A stretch of 64,000 bases of DNA from an uncultured Pseudomonadota bacterium (GTDB lineage Bacteria; Myxococcota_A; UBA796; SXON01), in NCBI GenBank assembly GCA_903875225.1, contig CAIQVJ010000094.1, positions 1 through 64,000 of the forward strand, given 5' to 3'. The notes under the pieces were generated by a model. It was not told where the DNA came from. It saw nothing but the letters and a program-made list of their open reading frames with translations, and ran no database searches. Positions within the stretch are counted from its first letter, which is position 1; every line of letters begins with the position of its first letter. Below, in pieces: positions 35,311 through 45,274 of this stretch. Both the position numbers and the translations under genes were made by a program.

Positions 35311-36393
35311 TCAGAGCGCCGCGAGCTGGCCGTCCAGCTGTTGTTCCAGCGGCTTCACGTCGGTGTGGAAGCGGTCCATGACGTCGGGCTGGAGCGTACG
35401 GCGCAAGGTGCCGTGGTAGTCGACGGGGTCGACCACCCTGCCGCCCTGCTCGAGCTGGTAGTGCAGGTGGCCGCCGGTGGAGTGGCCCGTGTTGCCGGTC
35501 TTGGCGATGACGGTGCCGGCCGCGACGGACTGCCCTTCCTTCACGAGGAATTCGTTGAGGTGCAGGAACTTGGCCATCGTGCCGTCCTGGTACTTGAGCT
35601 CGACGCAGTTGCCGTTCGCTGGCTGGTTCCAGTTGATGCGGGTGACGACGGCGGCGCGGGGCGCCTCGACAGGCGTGCCGATCGGGGTCTTGAAGTCCAT
35701 GCCCTCGTGGGTCGGGCGATCCTTCAGGAGGCTGGTGATCTGCTCGTAGTCGTCGAGCGGACCGGCCACCAGGCGCTTGGGTACCTCGGTGCCGTCGGGC
35801 GACCAGTACGAGGGGAACCGATCGCCGGGCGCCTGCCAACGGAACGCGCTGTAGACGTGCTCGGTGGCCGTGCCGGGCTGGCTGGTGAACCGCGCGGCGA
35901 GCACGAGCGGCTCCTGGCCTTCGCGCTGCTCGTACATCACCTCGACGCGGTCGCCCTTGTGCAGATCGCGGCGCATGTCCATGTCCCACGCGAAGAGGCG
36001 GGTGTACACCGCGGAGAGCGCGGCAGGTGAGGTGTCGGCCACGCCGGTGAACGTCGCGGAGATCGAAGAGGTGACGATGCCGGAGTACAGGTGGGTGCCG
36101 GCCTCGGCTGCGGCGCCGAGCGGGGCGGGCAGGGGCGGGACCTGATCAGGCGGGACGGCCGCGTTGGAGATGGTCGTGTCGTCCCCGATCGCCTGGATCG
36201 GGGCGGGCTCGGTCGCACTCGCGACGGCAGCGGGCTCGACGGAGTCGGCGACCGAACCGGCGAGCGGGACCCCATCCGAGGAGGTGCCGAGGCGGATGGC
36301 CAGGCCGAGGTTCAGGGCGAGCGACACGCCGACGGCGCCGTAAAGGAGCCAGGGCTTGCCACCGGGGGGGTAGCGGAGAAATTCTGGGAGCAT
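35311..36393 (-). CDS. Membrane-anchored M23 (LytM) family peptidase
   Basis: 360 residues from the ATG at 36393; a GTG at 36453 would add 20 residues. One transmembrane helix near the N-terminus (PWLLYGAVGVSLALNLGLAI), a Pro/Ala-rich spacer, then an N-terminal OapA-like region with GDRVEVMYEQREGQEPLVLAARF. The catalytic domain follows, with HEGMDFKTPIGTPV (zinc His and Asp) and HSTGGHLHYQL (HxH). It should cut peptidoglycan cross-links in the periplasm or activate another amidase. All zinc ligands are present. Confidence 0.88.
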   Translation of the reverse strand: MLPEFLRYPPGGKPWLLYGAVGVSLALNLGLAIRLGTSSDGVPLAGSVADSVEPAAVASATEPAPIQAIGDDTTISNAAVPPDQVPPLPAPLGAAAEAGTHLYSGIVTSSISATFTGVADTSPAALSAVYTRLFAWDMDMRRDLHKGDRVEVMYEQREGQEPLVLAARFTSQPGTATEHVYSAFRWQAPGDRFPSYWSPDGTEVPKRLVAGPLDDYEQITSLLKDRPTHEGMDFKTPIGTPVEAPRAAVVTRINWNQPANGNCVELKYQDGTMAKFLHLNEFLVKEGQSVAAGTVIAKTGNTGHSTGGHLHYQLEQGGRVVDPVDYHGTLRRTLQPDVMDRFHTDVKPLEQQLDGQLAAL

Positions 36394-36616
36394 GGGAACC
36401 TGCGGGGAAGGTGCTGTGGGGAGAACAGCGGGAAGGTTCGGCAAATGAACCACGTTAGGGGTGACGCGTCAATAGCTGCGCCCGAATTTTGTTTCAAATA
36501 CTTCACATGGCCCGGTGGAGCGGATCCCCGGGGCTGGTTTTTCCACTTTTCGGCGGACGCGGGCGGCTTGACACCCTGGAGGGGCGCTTGTACCGTCGCG
36601 CGAACCGGAGGCGTCT

Positions 36617-37960
36617 TTGCTGCTCCCCCTTGTCGCCGTGGCGCTCGCGTCGGAGGTCGACCCCTTCCACGTGGACGCCAGCGTGGAGACCCTGGCGAAC
36701 GGCCTCACGGTCATCGTGATCGAGGACCACCGCACCGACACCGTCGCGCTCCACGAGGCGTTCGACGTCGGCTCGCGGGACGAGCGTGTGGGCGAGCACG
36801 GCTGCGCCCACCTGTTCGAGCACCTGATGTTCGAGGGCTCTGCGCACGTGCCCACGAACATGTTCGACCAGTGGCTCACCGAGGCCGGCGGGGACAACAA
36901 CGCCTACACCTCCGAGGATGTGACCGCGTACCACATGACCTTCCCCTCGGGCGCGCTGGATCGGGCCCTGTTCCTGGAGTCCGACCGGCTGGGCTGGCTC
37001 GACGCGGGTTTGAACGCCGAGAACGTCGCGAACCAGCAGAAGGTGGTGCTGCAGGAGCGCGCCGAGGGCTACGCCGAGCCCAACGGGAGGGACTGGGACG
37101 TCGCGAGCCGGCTCATCTTCCCCACCGGGCACCCCTACCACACGCCGGTGATCGGCACGGTCGCCGACGTCCAGGGCTTCGCGGTCCCCGCGGTCCAGGA
37201 CTTCTGGCGGCGCCACTACACGCCCCAGAACGCGGTGCTCGTGCTGGTCGGCAACGTGCACACCGCGATGGCGCTGGACGCCGCACGCCGGTGGTTCTCC
37301 GACATCCCGGGGTCGTCCACGAGTGAACCCCGGAGCGTGCAGCCGATCCCATCGACCATCGCCGGGGCCGCCGCGGTGGTCGAGGACGACGTGGAGCAGC
37401 GGACGCTCTACATGCAGTGGCCGACGGTGCAGAACCGCCACGCCGACGAAGCCGCGCTCGACATCCTCGCCAGCGTGCTGTCCTACGGCCACGGCACCCG
37501 GCTGGACGACGCGCTGTACTACGAGCACCCGATCGCGAGCGACGTCGGCGCGTTCCACCAGGCGCAGGAGGTCGCGGGGAGCTTCTTCATCTACGCCTCG
37601 TCGCCGACAGTGCCCCCGCGGCGGCTGGAGAAGCAGGTGATGGGCGTGCTCGAGGGACTGGAGCGCGATCCGCCCACCGACGCCGAGGTCAACCGCGCGC
37701 GGGCAGGCATCCGCGCCTCGCTCCTGGACTCGCTGGAGGCACCCGAGGACGTCGCCGAGCACGTCGCTGACTGCTGGCGGTTGACGGGGAAGGCGGACTG
37801 CATGCCCGACGTGTGGGCGCGCTACCAGGCGGTCACCGCCGCAGATGTCGAGCGGGTGGCCCAGAAGTACCTCATCCAGGTGGCTCCCAACACGATCTCG
37901 AACGTGCCCCGTGGCGACAACGGCGCGCTCCCGGGCGCAGTCACCGTGGAGCTGCCATGA
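36617..37960 (+). CDS. M16 family zinc peptidase, active subunit
   Basis: 447 residues beginning with a TTG and a short signal-like segment (LLPLVAVALA). The inverted zinc motif HLFEHLMFEG (HxxEH, ~58-67) is intact, with the downstream Glu in a conserved helix about 75 residues later (LNAENVANQQKVVLQE). The next gene encodes an M16 protein lacking HxxEH, so the two should form the usual active/inactive pair. The ATGA overlap supports one complex. Exported or membrane-attached from the leader. Confidence 0.9.
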   Translation: MLLPLVAVALASEVDPFHVDASVETLANGLTVIVIEDHRTDTVALHEAFDVGSRDERVGEHGCAHLFEHLMFEGSAHVPTNMFDQWLTEAGGDNNAYTSEDVTAYHMTFPSGALDRALFLESDRLGWLDAGLNAENVANQQKVVLQERAEGYAEPNGRDWDVASRLIFPTGHPYHTPVIGTVADVQGFAVPAVQDFWRRHYTPQNAVLVLVGNVHTAMALDAARRWFSDIPGSSTSEPRSVQPIPSTIAGAAAVVEDDVEQRTLYMQWPTVQNRHADEAALDILASVLSYGHGTRLDDALYYEHPIASDVGAFHQAQEVAGSFFIYASSPTVPPRRLEKQVMGVLEGLERDPPTDAEVNRARAGIRASLLDSLEAPEDVAEHVADCWRLTGKADCMPDVWARYQAVTAADVERVAQKYLIQVAPNTISNVPRGDNGALPGAVTVELP

Positions 37961-39384
37961 CCCTCACCCTGCTCCTCCTGGCCTTGCCGTCGCTGTTCGC
38001 GGAGGACTCCGAGGCTCCGCCGGACCGCACCCACCCGCCCGCCGTGGAGGCACCGGCCCTCCTCACCCTGCCCGATCCCGAGGTCCACGTGCTGGGCCCC
38101 GGCATCGAAGCCTGGCACGTGCGTGTTCCGGGCGTGCGCCACGTCGAGGTCTCGGTCACTGTCCGGAACGGCCGGATCCAGCGCCCGGAGTCGGCGGCCG
38201 CCTGGTACGCAGCCGCCGCCACGGCCGACGTGGCCACCACCGAACTCGACGCCGCCGAGGTCTCCGAGCTGGAAGACCTGCACAGCATGGACGTGTACAC
38301 CACCCTCGGCGCGCTGCAGGGGACCATCGGCTTCGACGCCGCTCGGGACGATCTCAACGACGCGTGGACATTGCTCGACGGCGTGGTCCACAACTCGGCG
38401 CCACCGAGAGCGGACCTCAAGCGGTACGTACAGGAACAACGGCAGTGGTACACGATCGACGGCCCTGCCAGCCAGGGCGCGGTGGCGAGCTCCGCCCTGA
38501 CCTTCGGCTGGTTCCCGAAGGACCACCCCTACGGGGAGCGCCCGGATCTCGGGTCCTACTCGAAGCTCACGGTACACGCCGTGAACGGCCTCTACACGGA
38601 CTGGCTCCACAACGGCCCCGTCCGCGTGCTGGTGGTCGGCGATCTCCCGTGGGGAGAGGCAGAGGCTCATGTGCTGGCCGCGGTGAAGGACATCGGGAGG
38701 GACGCCTCACGCGCGGTGGCCCCTGCGTTCACCCCACCCGCCCAGAGTCGGGTGATCGCCGTCGACATGCCGGGCCAGAAGCAGGCGGCGATCCAGCTCC
38801 GCTTCGCGGCCCCGAACGCGGGTGCGGCCGATCGCGTGCCCTTCTGGGTGACCAACTGGGTCCTCGGAGGCCACTTCCTCTCGCGCCTGAACACGAACCT
38901 CCGTGAGGAGAAGGGCTACACGTACGGCGCCGGCTCCGACTACGACGTGGACACCACGCTCGGCTACACGACGGTTGGCGTGGACGTGCAGTCCGAGCAC
39001 ACCGCCGACGCGATCGTGGAGATCGAGCGGGAGCTCGCGAGGCTCGCAGCGGAGGGGGTGCCGGCGTCGGAGCTGGCGATGGCGCAGCGCTCCCTCTCGG
39101 CCGAGTGGAACAACGAGCTCCAGACCGCCGCCAGCGCCGCCAGCCTGTACTCCGCGCTCAGCTACGCCGACGAGCCGATCAGCGTGCGCCGGGCGCGGTA
39201 CGAGGACCTTGCCTCGCTCACGACCAGCGAGACCCGGGCGACGGCGCAGGCCTGGATGAGCGCCGAGCGCGTCCGGGTGTGGGTCGTCGTGGGCGACCGC
39301 GCGGAGATCGCCCCCCAGCTGGACAAGCTCGGATGGACGGTCGAGTGGATCACGCCCTCGCGGGCGATCCTCGGGCAGTTCTAG
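37957..39384 (+). CDS. M16 family peptidase, non-catalytic partner
   Basis: 475 residues from the ATG at 37957, which overlaps the upstream stop. A signal peptide (LTLLLLALPSLFA) leads an M16 fold without HxxEH. Near residue 320 it carries LNTNLREEKGYTYG, the R...Y pair by which the inactive subunit contributes to the partner's active site. This is the standard two-subunit M16B arrangement. Confidence 0.88.
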   Translation: MTLTLLLLALPSLFAEDSEAPPDRTHPPAVEAPALLTLPDPEVHVLGPGIEAWHVRVPGVRHVEVSVTVRNGRIQRPESAAAWYAAAATADVATTELDAAEVSELEDLHSMDVYTTLGALQGTIGFDAARDDLNDAWTLLDGVVHNSAPPRADLKRYVQEQRQWYTIDGPASQGAVASSALTFGWFPKDHPYGERPDLGSYSKLTVHAVNGLYTDWLHNGPVRVLVVGDLPWGEAEAHVLAAVKDIGRDASRAVAPAFTPPAQSRVIAVDMPGQKQAAIQLRFAAPNAGAADRVPFWVTNWVLGGHFLSRLNTNLREEKGYTYGAGSDYDVDTTLGYTTVGVDVQSEHTADAIVEIERELARLAAEGVPASELAMAQRSLSAEWNNELQTAASAASLYSALSYADEPISVRRARYEDLASLTTSETRATAQAWMSAERVRVWVVVGDRAEIAPQLDKLGWTVEWITPSRAILGQF

Positions 39385-39421
39385 GGCAGGACGCCCGGCG
39401 CCCCATCGAATAGGCCGGCAC

Positions 39422-41449
39422 ATGAACTATCCGCACATGCTGTCGCCCCTCGTCGTGGGCCACCTCACCCTCACAAACCGTGTGCTCATGGGCTCGATGC
39501 ACGTGGGCCTCGAGGAAGAAGGCGGGGAGTTCCCGAAGCTCTCGGCGTACTTCGCCGAGCGCGCACGCGGAGGGGTCGGACTCATCGTCACCGGCGGGGT
39601 CGCACCCAACCGCGCGGGGCAGCTCAAGCCCTTCGCCGCCACGCTGAGCTCCAGGCGGGAGGCACGGCGCCACAAGCACATCACCGACGCGGTCCATGCC
39701 GAGGGAGGCCGGATCTGCATGCAGATCCTCCACGCCGGCCGGTACGCCTACCACCCCTGGAACGTCGCCCCTACACGCCTGAAGTCCCCGATCAGCCCGT
39801 TCTCGCCCTGGGGGCTCACCTCCGCGGGCGTGCGAGGTACGATCAAGGACTTCGTCCGGTGCGCGGAGCTCGCCCGGGAAGCCGGCTATGACGGGGTGGA
39901 GGTGATGGGCAGCGAGGGCTACCTCATCAACGAGTTCATCGTGCGCCACACCAACCGGCGCACGGACGAGTGGGGCGGCGAGTTCGCGAACCGGATCCGG
40001 TTTCCTGTCGAGATCGTCCGCGGCATCCGGCAGGCGCTCGGTCCGGACTTCGTGATCATCTACCGGCTCTCCATGCTGGATCTGGTGCCCGAAGGCAGCA
40101 GCTGGGCCGAGGTGCTCCAGCTGGCGAGCGCCATCGAGGCCGCTGGCGCCTCGATCCTCAACACCGGGATCGGCTGGCACGAGGCCCGCGTGCCGACCAT
40201 CGCGACGATGGTCCCGCGCGGCGCGTTCACCTGGGTGACGAAGCGGCTGCGCGAGGCGGGCGTCGTGAAGATCCCGATCGTCACCAGCAACCGCATCAAC
40301 ACCCCCGAGGTCGCCGAGGCGGTGCTGGCGAGCGGGGCGGCCGACATGGTGAGCATGGCCCGACCCCTGCTCGCCGATCCCGAGTTCGTGAAGAAGGCGC
40401 GGGAGGACCGGGCGAGCGACATCAACACCTGCATCGCCTGCAACCAGGCGTGCCTGGACCACGTGTTCCAGAACAAGCGCGCGACCTGCCTGGTGAACCC
40501 ACGCGCGGCGTTCGAGACCGAGCTTGTCTACAGCAAGGCTCCAAAGCCGCTCCGCGTAGCGGTCGTAGGAGCCGGCCCCGCAGGGCTCTCCGCAGCGACG
40601 GTCGCCGGGGAGCGCGGCCACGCGGTGACCCTGTACGAGGCCGACACGAAGATCGGCGGGCAGTTCGACCTGGCGCGGCGCGTGCCCGGCAAGGAGGAGT
40701 TCGACGAGACGCTGCGCTACTTCCAGCGCCGTCTCGCCGCCACGGGCGTGACCGTGGAGCTGGGCCGCCGCGTGACCGCAGACGACCTGCAGGGCTTCGA
40801 CGCCGTCGTGCTCGCCACGGGCGTCGGGCCGCGCGGCATCACCATCCCCGGTCATGACCACCCGAAGGTCAAGTCCTACGCGGAGGTCCTGCTCGGCGCC
40901 GCAGTCGGCAAGCGCGTGGCGATCATCGGCACCGGTGGCATCGGCCACGACGTGGCCGAATTCCTCGCGGACGCTCCCACGCCCGAGCCCGACCGCCTCG
41001 GGGAGTTCCTCGCCCAGTGGGGCGTGGACTACGACGGCTGGGGCAGGGACGCCGCCTCGAAGGGCCTGCGGGAGCCCGAGAAGCCCCACGCGCAGAGGGA
41101 GATCGTCATGCTCCAGCGCTCGTCGGCAAAGGGTGGCAGCCGCCTTGGCAAGACCACGGGCTGGATCCACCGGGCATCGCTCAAGAAACGCGGCGTGAAG
41201 CAGATCTTCGAGGTCACCTACGTGAAGGTGGACGACGCCGGGCTGCACATCCTGGCGGGGGGTGAGCCGCGCATCCTCGACGTCGACAACGTGGTCGTCT
41301 GCGCCGGTCAGGTCTCCCGCGCCGAGCTCGCCGAGCCCCTACGCGCCGCGGGGCGTGTCGTGCACGTGATCGGCGGGGCGGACGAGGCCTCGGAGCTCGA
41401 TGCCAAGCGGGCGATCGCCCAGGGCGCGAAGGTGGCGGCGGAGCTGTAG
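39422..41449 (+). CDS. 2,4-dienoyl-CoA reductase-like NADH:flavin oxidoreductase
   Basis: 675 residues in two parts. The N-terminal FMN TIM barrel (old yellow enzyme fold) holds PLVVGHLTLTNRVLMG, HAGRYAY and the barrel end up to ~residue 330. CIACNQACLDH and a later Cys bind a 4Fe-4S cluster (~340-360). The C-terminal FAD/NAD domain has VAVVGAGPAGLSAA (~380-393) and a second GxGxxG motif, VAIIGTGGIGHD (~500-511). FadH-type enzymes reduce 2,4-dienoyl-CoA during oxidation of unsaturated fatty acids. Close relatives act on other enones, so the substrate is not certain. Confidence 0.88.
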   Translation: MNYPHMLSPLVVGHLTLTNRVLMGSMHVGLEEEGGEFPKLSAYFAERARGGVGLIVTGGVAPNRAGQLKPFAATLSSRREARRHKHITDAVHAEGGRICMQILHAGRYAYHPWNVAPTRLKSPISPFSPWGLTSAGVRGTIKDFVRCAELAREAGYDGVEVMGSEGYLINEFIVRHTNRRTDEWGGEFANRIRFPVEIVRGIRQALGPDFVIIYRLSMLDLVPEGSSWAEVLQLASAIEAAGASILNTGIGWHEARVPTIATMVPRGAFTWVTKRLREAGVVKIPIVTSNRINTPEVAEAVLASGAADMVSMARPLLADPEFVKKAREDRASDINTCIACNQACLDHVFQNKRATCLVNPRAAFETELVYSKAPKPLRVAVVGAGPAGLSAATVAGERGHAVTLYEADTKIGGQFDLARRVPGKEEFDETLRYFQRRLAATGVTVELGRRVTADDLQGFDAVVLATGVGPRGITIPGHDHPKVKSYAEVLLGAAVGKRVAIIGTGGIGHDVAEFLADAPTPEPDRLGEFLAQWGVDYDGWGRDAASKGLREPEKPHAQREIVMLQRSSAKGGSRLGKTTGWIHRASLKKRGVKQIFEVTYVKVDDAGLHILAGGEPRILDVDNVVVCAGQVSRAELAEPLRAAGRVVHVIGGADEASELDAKRAIAQGAKVAAEL

Positions 41450-41551
41450 TCCCGGCGCGGGCATCGCCACGCCAGCGAGCGGTGCTCCCCCTGCACTCCC
41501 CCTGCACGTCGCCCCCCCCTCCCCGCCCCTCGATCGCGATACGTCGATCGG

Positions 41552-42271
41552 GTGAAGTCCTTCGTCCCCGCTGTCCTCGCCCTCGTCGTCGGCATCATCA
41601 TCGGCTCCTGGCAGCCACGCGGAGAGCTGCTCGAGGCCCGCAAGGAGATGGACGAGCTGCGGGCGAAGGCGAAGTCGAGCGATTGCCGCGGTGGCAAGGC
41701 GATCGAGGGCATCCGCGACATCCTGCACGCCCGGGCTCCCGACTCCGAGCCTGCCGACGAGCCTGATCAGCCCGACCAGAAGCGCGGCTTCCACTTCCGC
41801 GCGGGGGACAAGCCCGAGGGTGACGGGCCGGGCGGCGCGGCGAGCGCCACCCCGCCTGAGCCCCCCGCGACCCCTGAGGAGGTCCAGAAGGAGGTGGCGG
41901 CCATGCAGGCCGCGCTCGACGCCCGGCGCTCGCAGGCCATGGCCGCGCTCGCCGAGCAGGCGGATCTCTCCGACGAGCAGACCGCAGCGGTAGACGCCGC
42001 GATGGCGGACATGAACACGCAACTGAAGGCCGAGGTGGATGCGCTCGTCGCCACGGCGAACGACGGCGACGTGATCGAGCGGCGCGACATCATGGAGTTC
42101 GCCGCCAACAGCCTCGACACCGTGATCGCCGCCGACGACAAGCTGCGCGGGATCATCCCCGCCGAGGTGTACGACACGCTGGACGCCGAGACCGTCGACC
42201 CGTTCTCCTACCTCTCGGGCGACTCGGTGCAGAGCCTGTCGAAGCTGCAGGCCCTGCCTGAATTCCAATGA
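41552..42271 (+). CDS. Single-pass membrane protein with coiled coil
   Basis: 239 residues from a GTG. One N-terminal transmembrane helix (FVPAVLALVVGIIIGSW), then charged helices and a Pro-rich acidic linker (~60-110). A second helical part follows, ending DPFSYLSGDSV. It overlaps the ABC permease by 4 bp and is probably an accessory of that transporter. Family unknown. Confidence 0.65.
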   Translation: MKSFVPAVLALVVGIIIGSWQPRGELLEARKEMDELRAKAKSSDCRGGKAIEGIRDILHARAPDSEPADEPDQPDQKRGFHFRAGDKPEGDGPGGAASATPPEPPATPEEVQKEVAAMQAALDARRSQAMAALAEQADLSDEQTAAVDAAMADMNTQLKAEVDALVATANDGDVIERRDIMEFAANSLDTVIAADDKLRGIIPAEVYDTLDAETVDPFSYLSGDSVQSLSKLQALPEFQ

Positions 42272-43176
42272 TGCGGCCCATCCTCGACACGCTCTGGGTC
42301 GCGGTCTACGAGCTTGGCGAGGCCGTACGGACCCGCCTGTTCCAGCTCGTGATCCTCGCCTACCTGGGCGGCATCGGGTTCTCGGTCTGGCTGTTCACCG
42401 AGATCCTGTCCGAGGCCGAGGCGCGGATCGCCGAGACCCTGATGGTGCCGACCACATCGAAGCCGGGAGCGCTCCTCCCCCAGTTGCTCCAGAACGGCGA
42501 CATCCGGGATCTGTTGGCTCCCCTGGTGGGCGGTGACAAGGCGGCATTGGCGCTGCTCACCCAGCCTCCGCTGGGGCTCTGGGTAGGGGTGTTCAGCATG
42601 GGGCTCCTGCCGATGGTGCTGGTGTTCACGGCCTCGGGCACCGTGAGCGCCGAGATCCGCTCGCGATCGATCCGGTTCCTGCTGGTGCGGACGGGCAGGC
42701 TCGAGATCGCGGTGGGGAAGCTGCTCGGACAATTGTTGCTCGGGTTGGTCGCCACCACGCTCGGCGTCGGGCTCGCGTGGGCCATGGGCATGTACATGAT
42801 GACGGGCAACGACCCTGCCGCGCTGTTCACCACCCTTGCGACGCGGTGCGCCTGGTCGTGCGTGTTCGCCACGCCGTTCCTCGGGCTCGCGATGGGCGCG
42901 AGCCTCTTGCTCGGCAACCCGAACGGCTCGCGGGTGTTCGCCGCGCTCACGTTCTGCGGCATGCCGGTGGCCGGCGCGATCCTCAAGCACTACTCGGGGC
43001 CCGACGCGATCGGGCGGGTCTGTGATCTGGCCCTGATGGCCATCCCGATGCGGTACTGGACCGAGTTCTGGTCGACCGACCTGACCGTCCAGCTCACCGC
43101 GACCGGCCGGAGCCTGATCCTCGCGATGCTGTTCTTCGCGCTCGGGTTCGCGCGCTTCCAGCGGCGGGACCTGTGA
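42268..43176 (+). CDS. ABC transporter permease
   Basis: 302 residues with about six hydrophobic helices. The N-terminus enters a helix directly (LFQLVILAYLGGIGFSVWLF), an extracytoplasmic segment follows (~55-100), and then four to five helices including LGLLPMVLVFTASGTVS and VGKLLGQLLLGLVATTLGVGLAW. This is the ABC-2 type permease pattern. It overlaps the ATPase by 4 bp; together they form a simple exporter. Confidence 0.82.
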   Translation: MMRPILDTLWVAVYELGEAVRTRLFQLVILAYLGGIGFSVWLFTEILSEAEARIAETLMVPTTSKPGALLPQLLQNGDIRDLLAPLVGGDKAALALLTQPPLGLWVGVFSMGLLPMVLVFTASGTVSAEIRSRSIRFLLVRTGRLEIAVGKLLGQLLLGLVATTLGVGLAWAMGMYMMTGNDPAALFTTLATRCAWSCVFATPFLGLAMGASLLLGNPNGSRVFAALTFCGMPVAGAILKHYSGPDAIGRVCDLALMAIPMRYWTEFWSTDLTVQLTATGRSLILAMLFFALGFARFQRRDL

Positions 43177-44072
43177 CAGCGCAACACCCCGCGAACGCGC
43201 TCACCATCGTTGGGCTGGACAAGCGCTTCGGCAAACGCAAGGCGTTGGACGCCCTCACGTTCTCCGTCCCCGCCGGGAGCATCTGCGGCCTCATCGGTCC
43301 CAACGGCGCGGGCAAGACCACCACGATGTCGATCATCGCAGGGTTCCTGACCGCAGACTCCGGCACGGTCGACCTCCTGGGCATGGGCCCGTACGATCCG
43401 GCCCGCCATGCCGGGAGGGTAGGGATCCTGCCCCAGGACGCCGAACTGCCGGTCGCCAGTACCCCGCGGCAATTGCTGAACGTCTGGGGGCGGCTGCAGG
43501 GCGTGCCGGGAAGCCGGATCAAGGCTGTCGTGGACGACGTGCTCACGCTGGTGCTGCTGGGCGACCGGGCAGATGCCCGCATCGCCACGCTTTCGCACGG
43601 CATGCGGCGAAGGGTGACAGTGGCCTCTGCATTGCTCGGAAACCCCGACTTCGTGCTGCTGGACGAGCCGACGAGCGGGCTCGACCCTGCGCAGGCACGC
43701 CACCTGCGCGACGCCCTGGCCTCACTGCGGGGACGAACGACCGTGCTGGTGAGCTCCCACAACCTCGCCGAGCTGGAGTCGTTGTGCGACCGCGTCGTGG
43801 TGATCGACCACGGGCGTTGCGTGCGCGAGGGGTCCATGGACGTGGTGACCGGCTCGGATCGCGAGGTCACGGTCACGCTGGCCGCCCCCTTCCCGCCCGG
43901 CCGCGATCAGACGGTCACGCTGCGGCTCCTGGCGACGGACCCTCGCACGCTACCCGAGGCCACGAGCGATCTGCTGCGTGAGCTTCTGGCCGAAGGCGCA
44001 CGGGTGCAGGCTGTACAGCCCGGATCCTCGCTCGAGGCCCGCGTGCTGGCCGACACGGGGGCAGCGCGGTGA
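43173..44072 (+). CDS. ABC transporter ATP-binding protein
   Basis: 299 residues. Walker A GPNGAGKTTT (~43-52), Q-loop LPQDAEL, signature LSHGMRRR (in place of the usual LSGGQ), Walker B FVLLDEPTSGLDP and H-switch VSSHNLAELE are all in order. The 'LSHGMRRR' form is common in ABC-2 type exporters. GTG start overlapping the permease stop; the next gene overlaps its end. Confidence 0.92.
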   Translation: MTAQHPANALTIVGLDKRFGKRKALDALTFSVPAGSICGLIGPNGAGKTTTMSIIAGFLTADSGTVDLLGMGPYDPARHAGRVGILPQDAELPVASTPRQLLNVWGRLQGVPGSRIKAVVDDVLTLVLLGDRADARIATLSHGMRRRVTVASALLGNPDFVLLDEPTSGLDPAQARHLRDALASLRGRTTVLVSSHNLAELESLCDRVVVIDHGRCVREGSMDVVTGSDREVTVTLAAPFPPGRDQTVTLRLLATDPRTLPEATSDLLRELLAEGARVQAVQPGSSLEARVLADTGAAR

Positions 44073-45199
44073 AGCCTCCCACCGGCGCGACGGCGCGCCC
44101 GTACCGGGTGATCGACTTCACCCGCGTGCTCGCCGGCCCCTGGGCCACCCAGATCCTCGGGGATCAGGGCTTTGACGTCATCAAGATCGAGGCCCCCGAG
44201 GGCGACGAGACGCGCAGCTTCATGCCGGTGCTCACCGAGGGGCCCGCGGCCGGCGAGAGCGTCTACTTTGCCTGTACGAACCGGAACAAGCGGTCCGTGG
44301 TGATCGATCTCAAGTCGGACGAGGGCCGCGATCTCGCCAGGCGGCTCGTACGCACGGCAGACGTCCTGGTCGAGAACTTCCGCCCCGGCGTGATGGACCG
44401 GCTCGGCCTCGGGGATGACGTGCTCAGGGCCGGGAACCCCGGGCTCGTCTCCGTGGCCATCCACGCGTTCGGCGACACCGATCCCGACTGGGCCAACCGC
44501 GCCGGCTACGATCTGGTGCTCCAGGCCGTCGGCGGGATCACCACCCTCACGGGTGACCCGCCGCAGAAGGCAGGGCCGAGCATCGCCGACATCGCCAGTG
44601 CGCAGGTCGCCGTGCACGCGGTGCTCTTCGGCCTGCTCGACAGGGCCCGCACCGGCCTCGGCTGTAGGAGGGTGGTCTCGATGCTCGACGTGCAGCACCA
44701 CCTGCTGGCCTACTACGCGTCGTCGTGGTTGAACGCCGGACGTGAGCCCCCCGCGCCGTCGAACGCACACCCGTCCATCGCCCCGTACAACCTCTACCGG
44801 TGCAGCGACGGTTGGCTCGCCATCTGCTGCGCCAACGACCCGTTGTGGGAAAAATTGCGGGTCGCCCTGGAGCTCCCGGCAGACCCTGCGTGGTCCACCA
44901 TCCACGCCCGGGTCGCCGACCGCGCCCGCCTCGACGCCCACATCGAAGCCCGGCTGGCGGCCGACACCGTGGCCCGGTGGGACGCCGACCTCGCCGCCGC
45001 GGGGGTGCCCTGCGGTCCTGCGCTCTCTGTCCCCGACTCACTCGCTCACCCGCTGGCCCAGCGCATCTCCGTCGGTCCCTGGACGCTACCGGCTCCGCCG
45101 CTCGCGGCCGTGACGCTCCGCCCGCCCCCCCGGCTCGGAGAGCACACGGCGGAAGTCCTCGCCGAGCTGATGGACTGGGAGCGCGTGACTATCTCCTAG
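44069..45199 (+). CDS. CaiB/BaiF family CoA transferase
   Basis: 376 residues of the class III CoA-transferase family. RVIDFTRVLAGPWATQILGD opens the protein, PEGDETRSF follows, and the catalytic Asp lies in the SIADIASAQVAVHAVLFGLL region (~170-190). NRNKRSVVIDLKSDEGRDLARRLV is diagnostic. It moves CoA between carboxylic acids, with an unspecified substrate. The GTGA overlap couples it to the ABC ATPase, although the link between the activities is unclear. Confidence 0.9.
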   Translation: MKPPTGATARPYRVIDFTRVLAGPWATQILGDQGFDVIKIEAPEGDETRSFMPVLTEGPAAGESVYFACTNRNKRSVVIDLKSDEGRDLARRLVRTADVLVENFRPGVMDRLGLGDDVLRAGNPGLVSVAIHAFGDTDPDWANRAGYDLVLQAVGGITTLTGDPPQKAGPSIADIASAQVAVHAVLFGLLDRARTGLGCRRVVSMLDVQHHLLAYYASSWLNAGREPPAPSNAHPSIAPYNLYRCSDGWLAICCANDPLWEKLRVALELPADPAWSTIHARVADRARLDAHIEARLAADTVARWDADLAAAGVPCGPALSVPDSLAHPLAQRISVGPWTLPAPPLAAVTLRPPPRLGEHTAEVLAELMDWERVTIS

Positions 45200-45274
45200 G
45201 AACAATTCCGCCTCGCCCGTTGTCTCTATCGGACTCACTGTAAGCCCACGGCCATCTTCACGTTGTGAGGCATC

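Noticed and set aside
39350..41248. 632-codon open frame on the minus strand
   Set aside because: Antisense to the FadH-like oxidoreductase, whose iron-sulfur and nucleotide motifs are clear.
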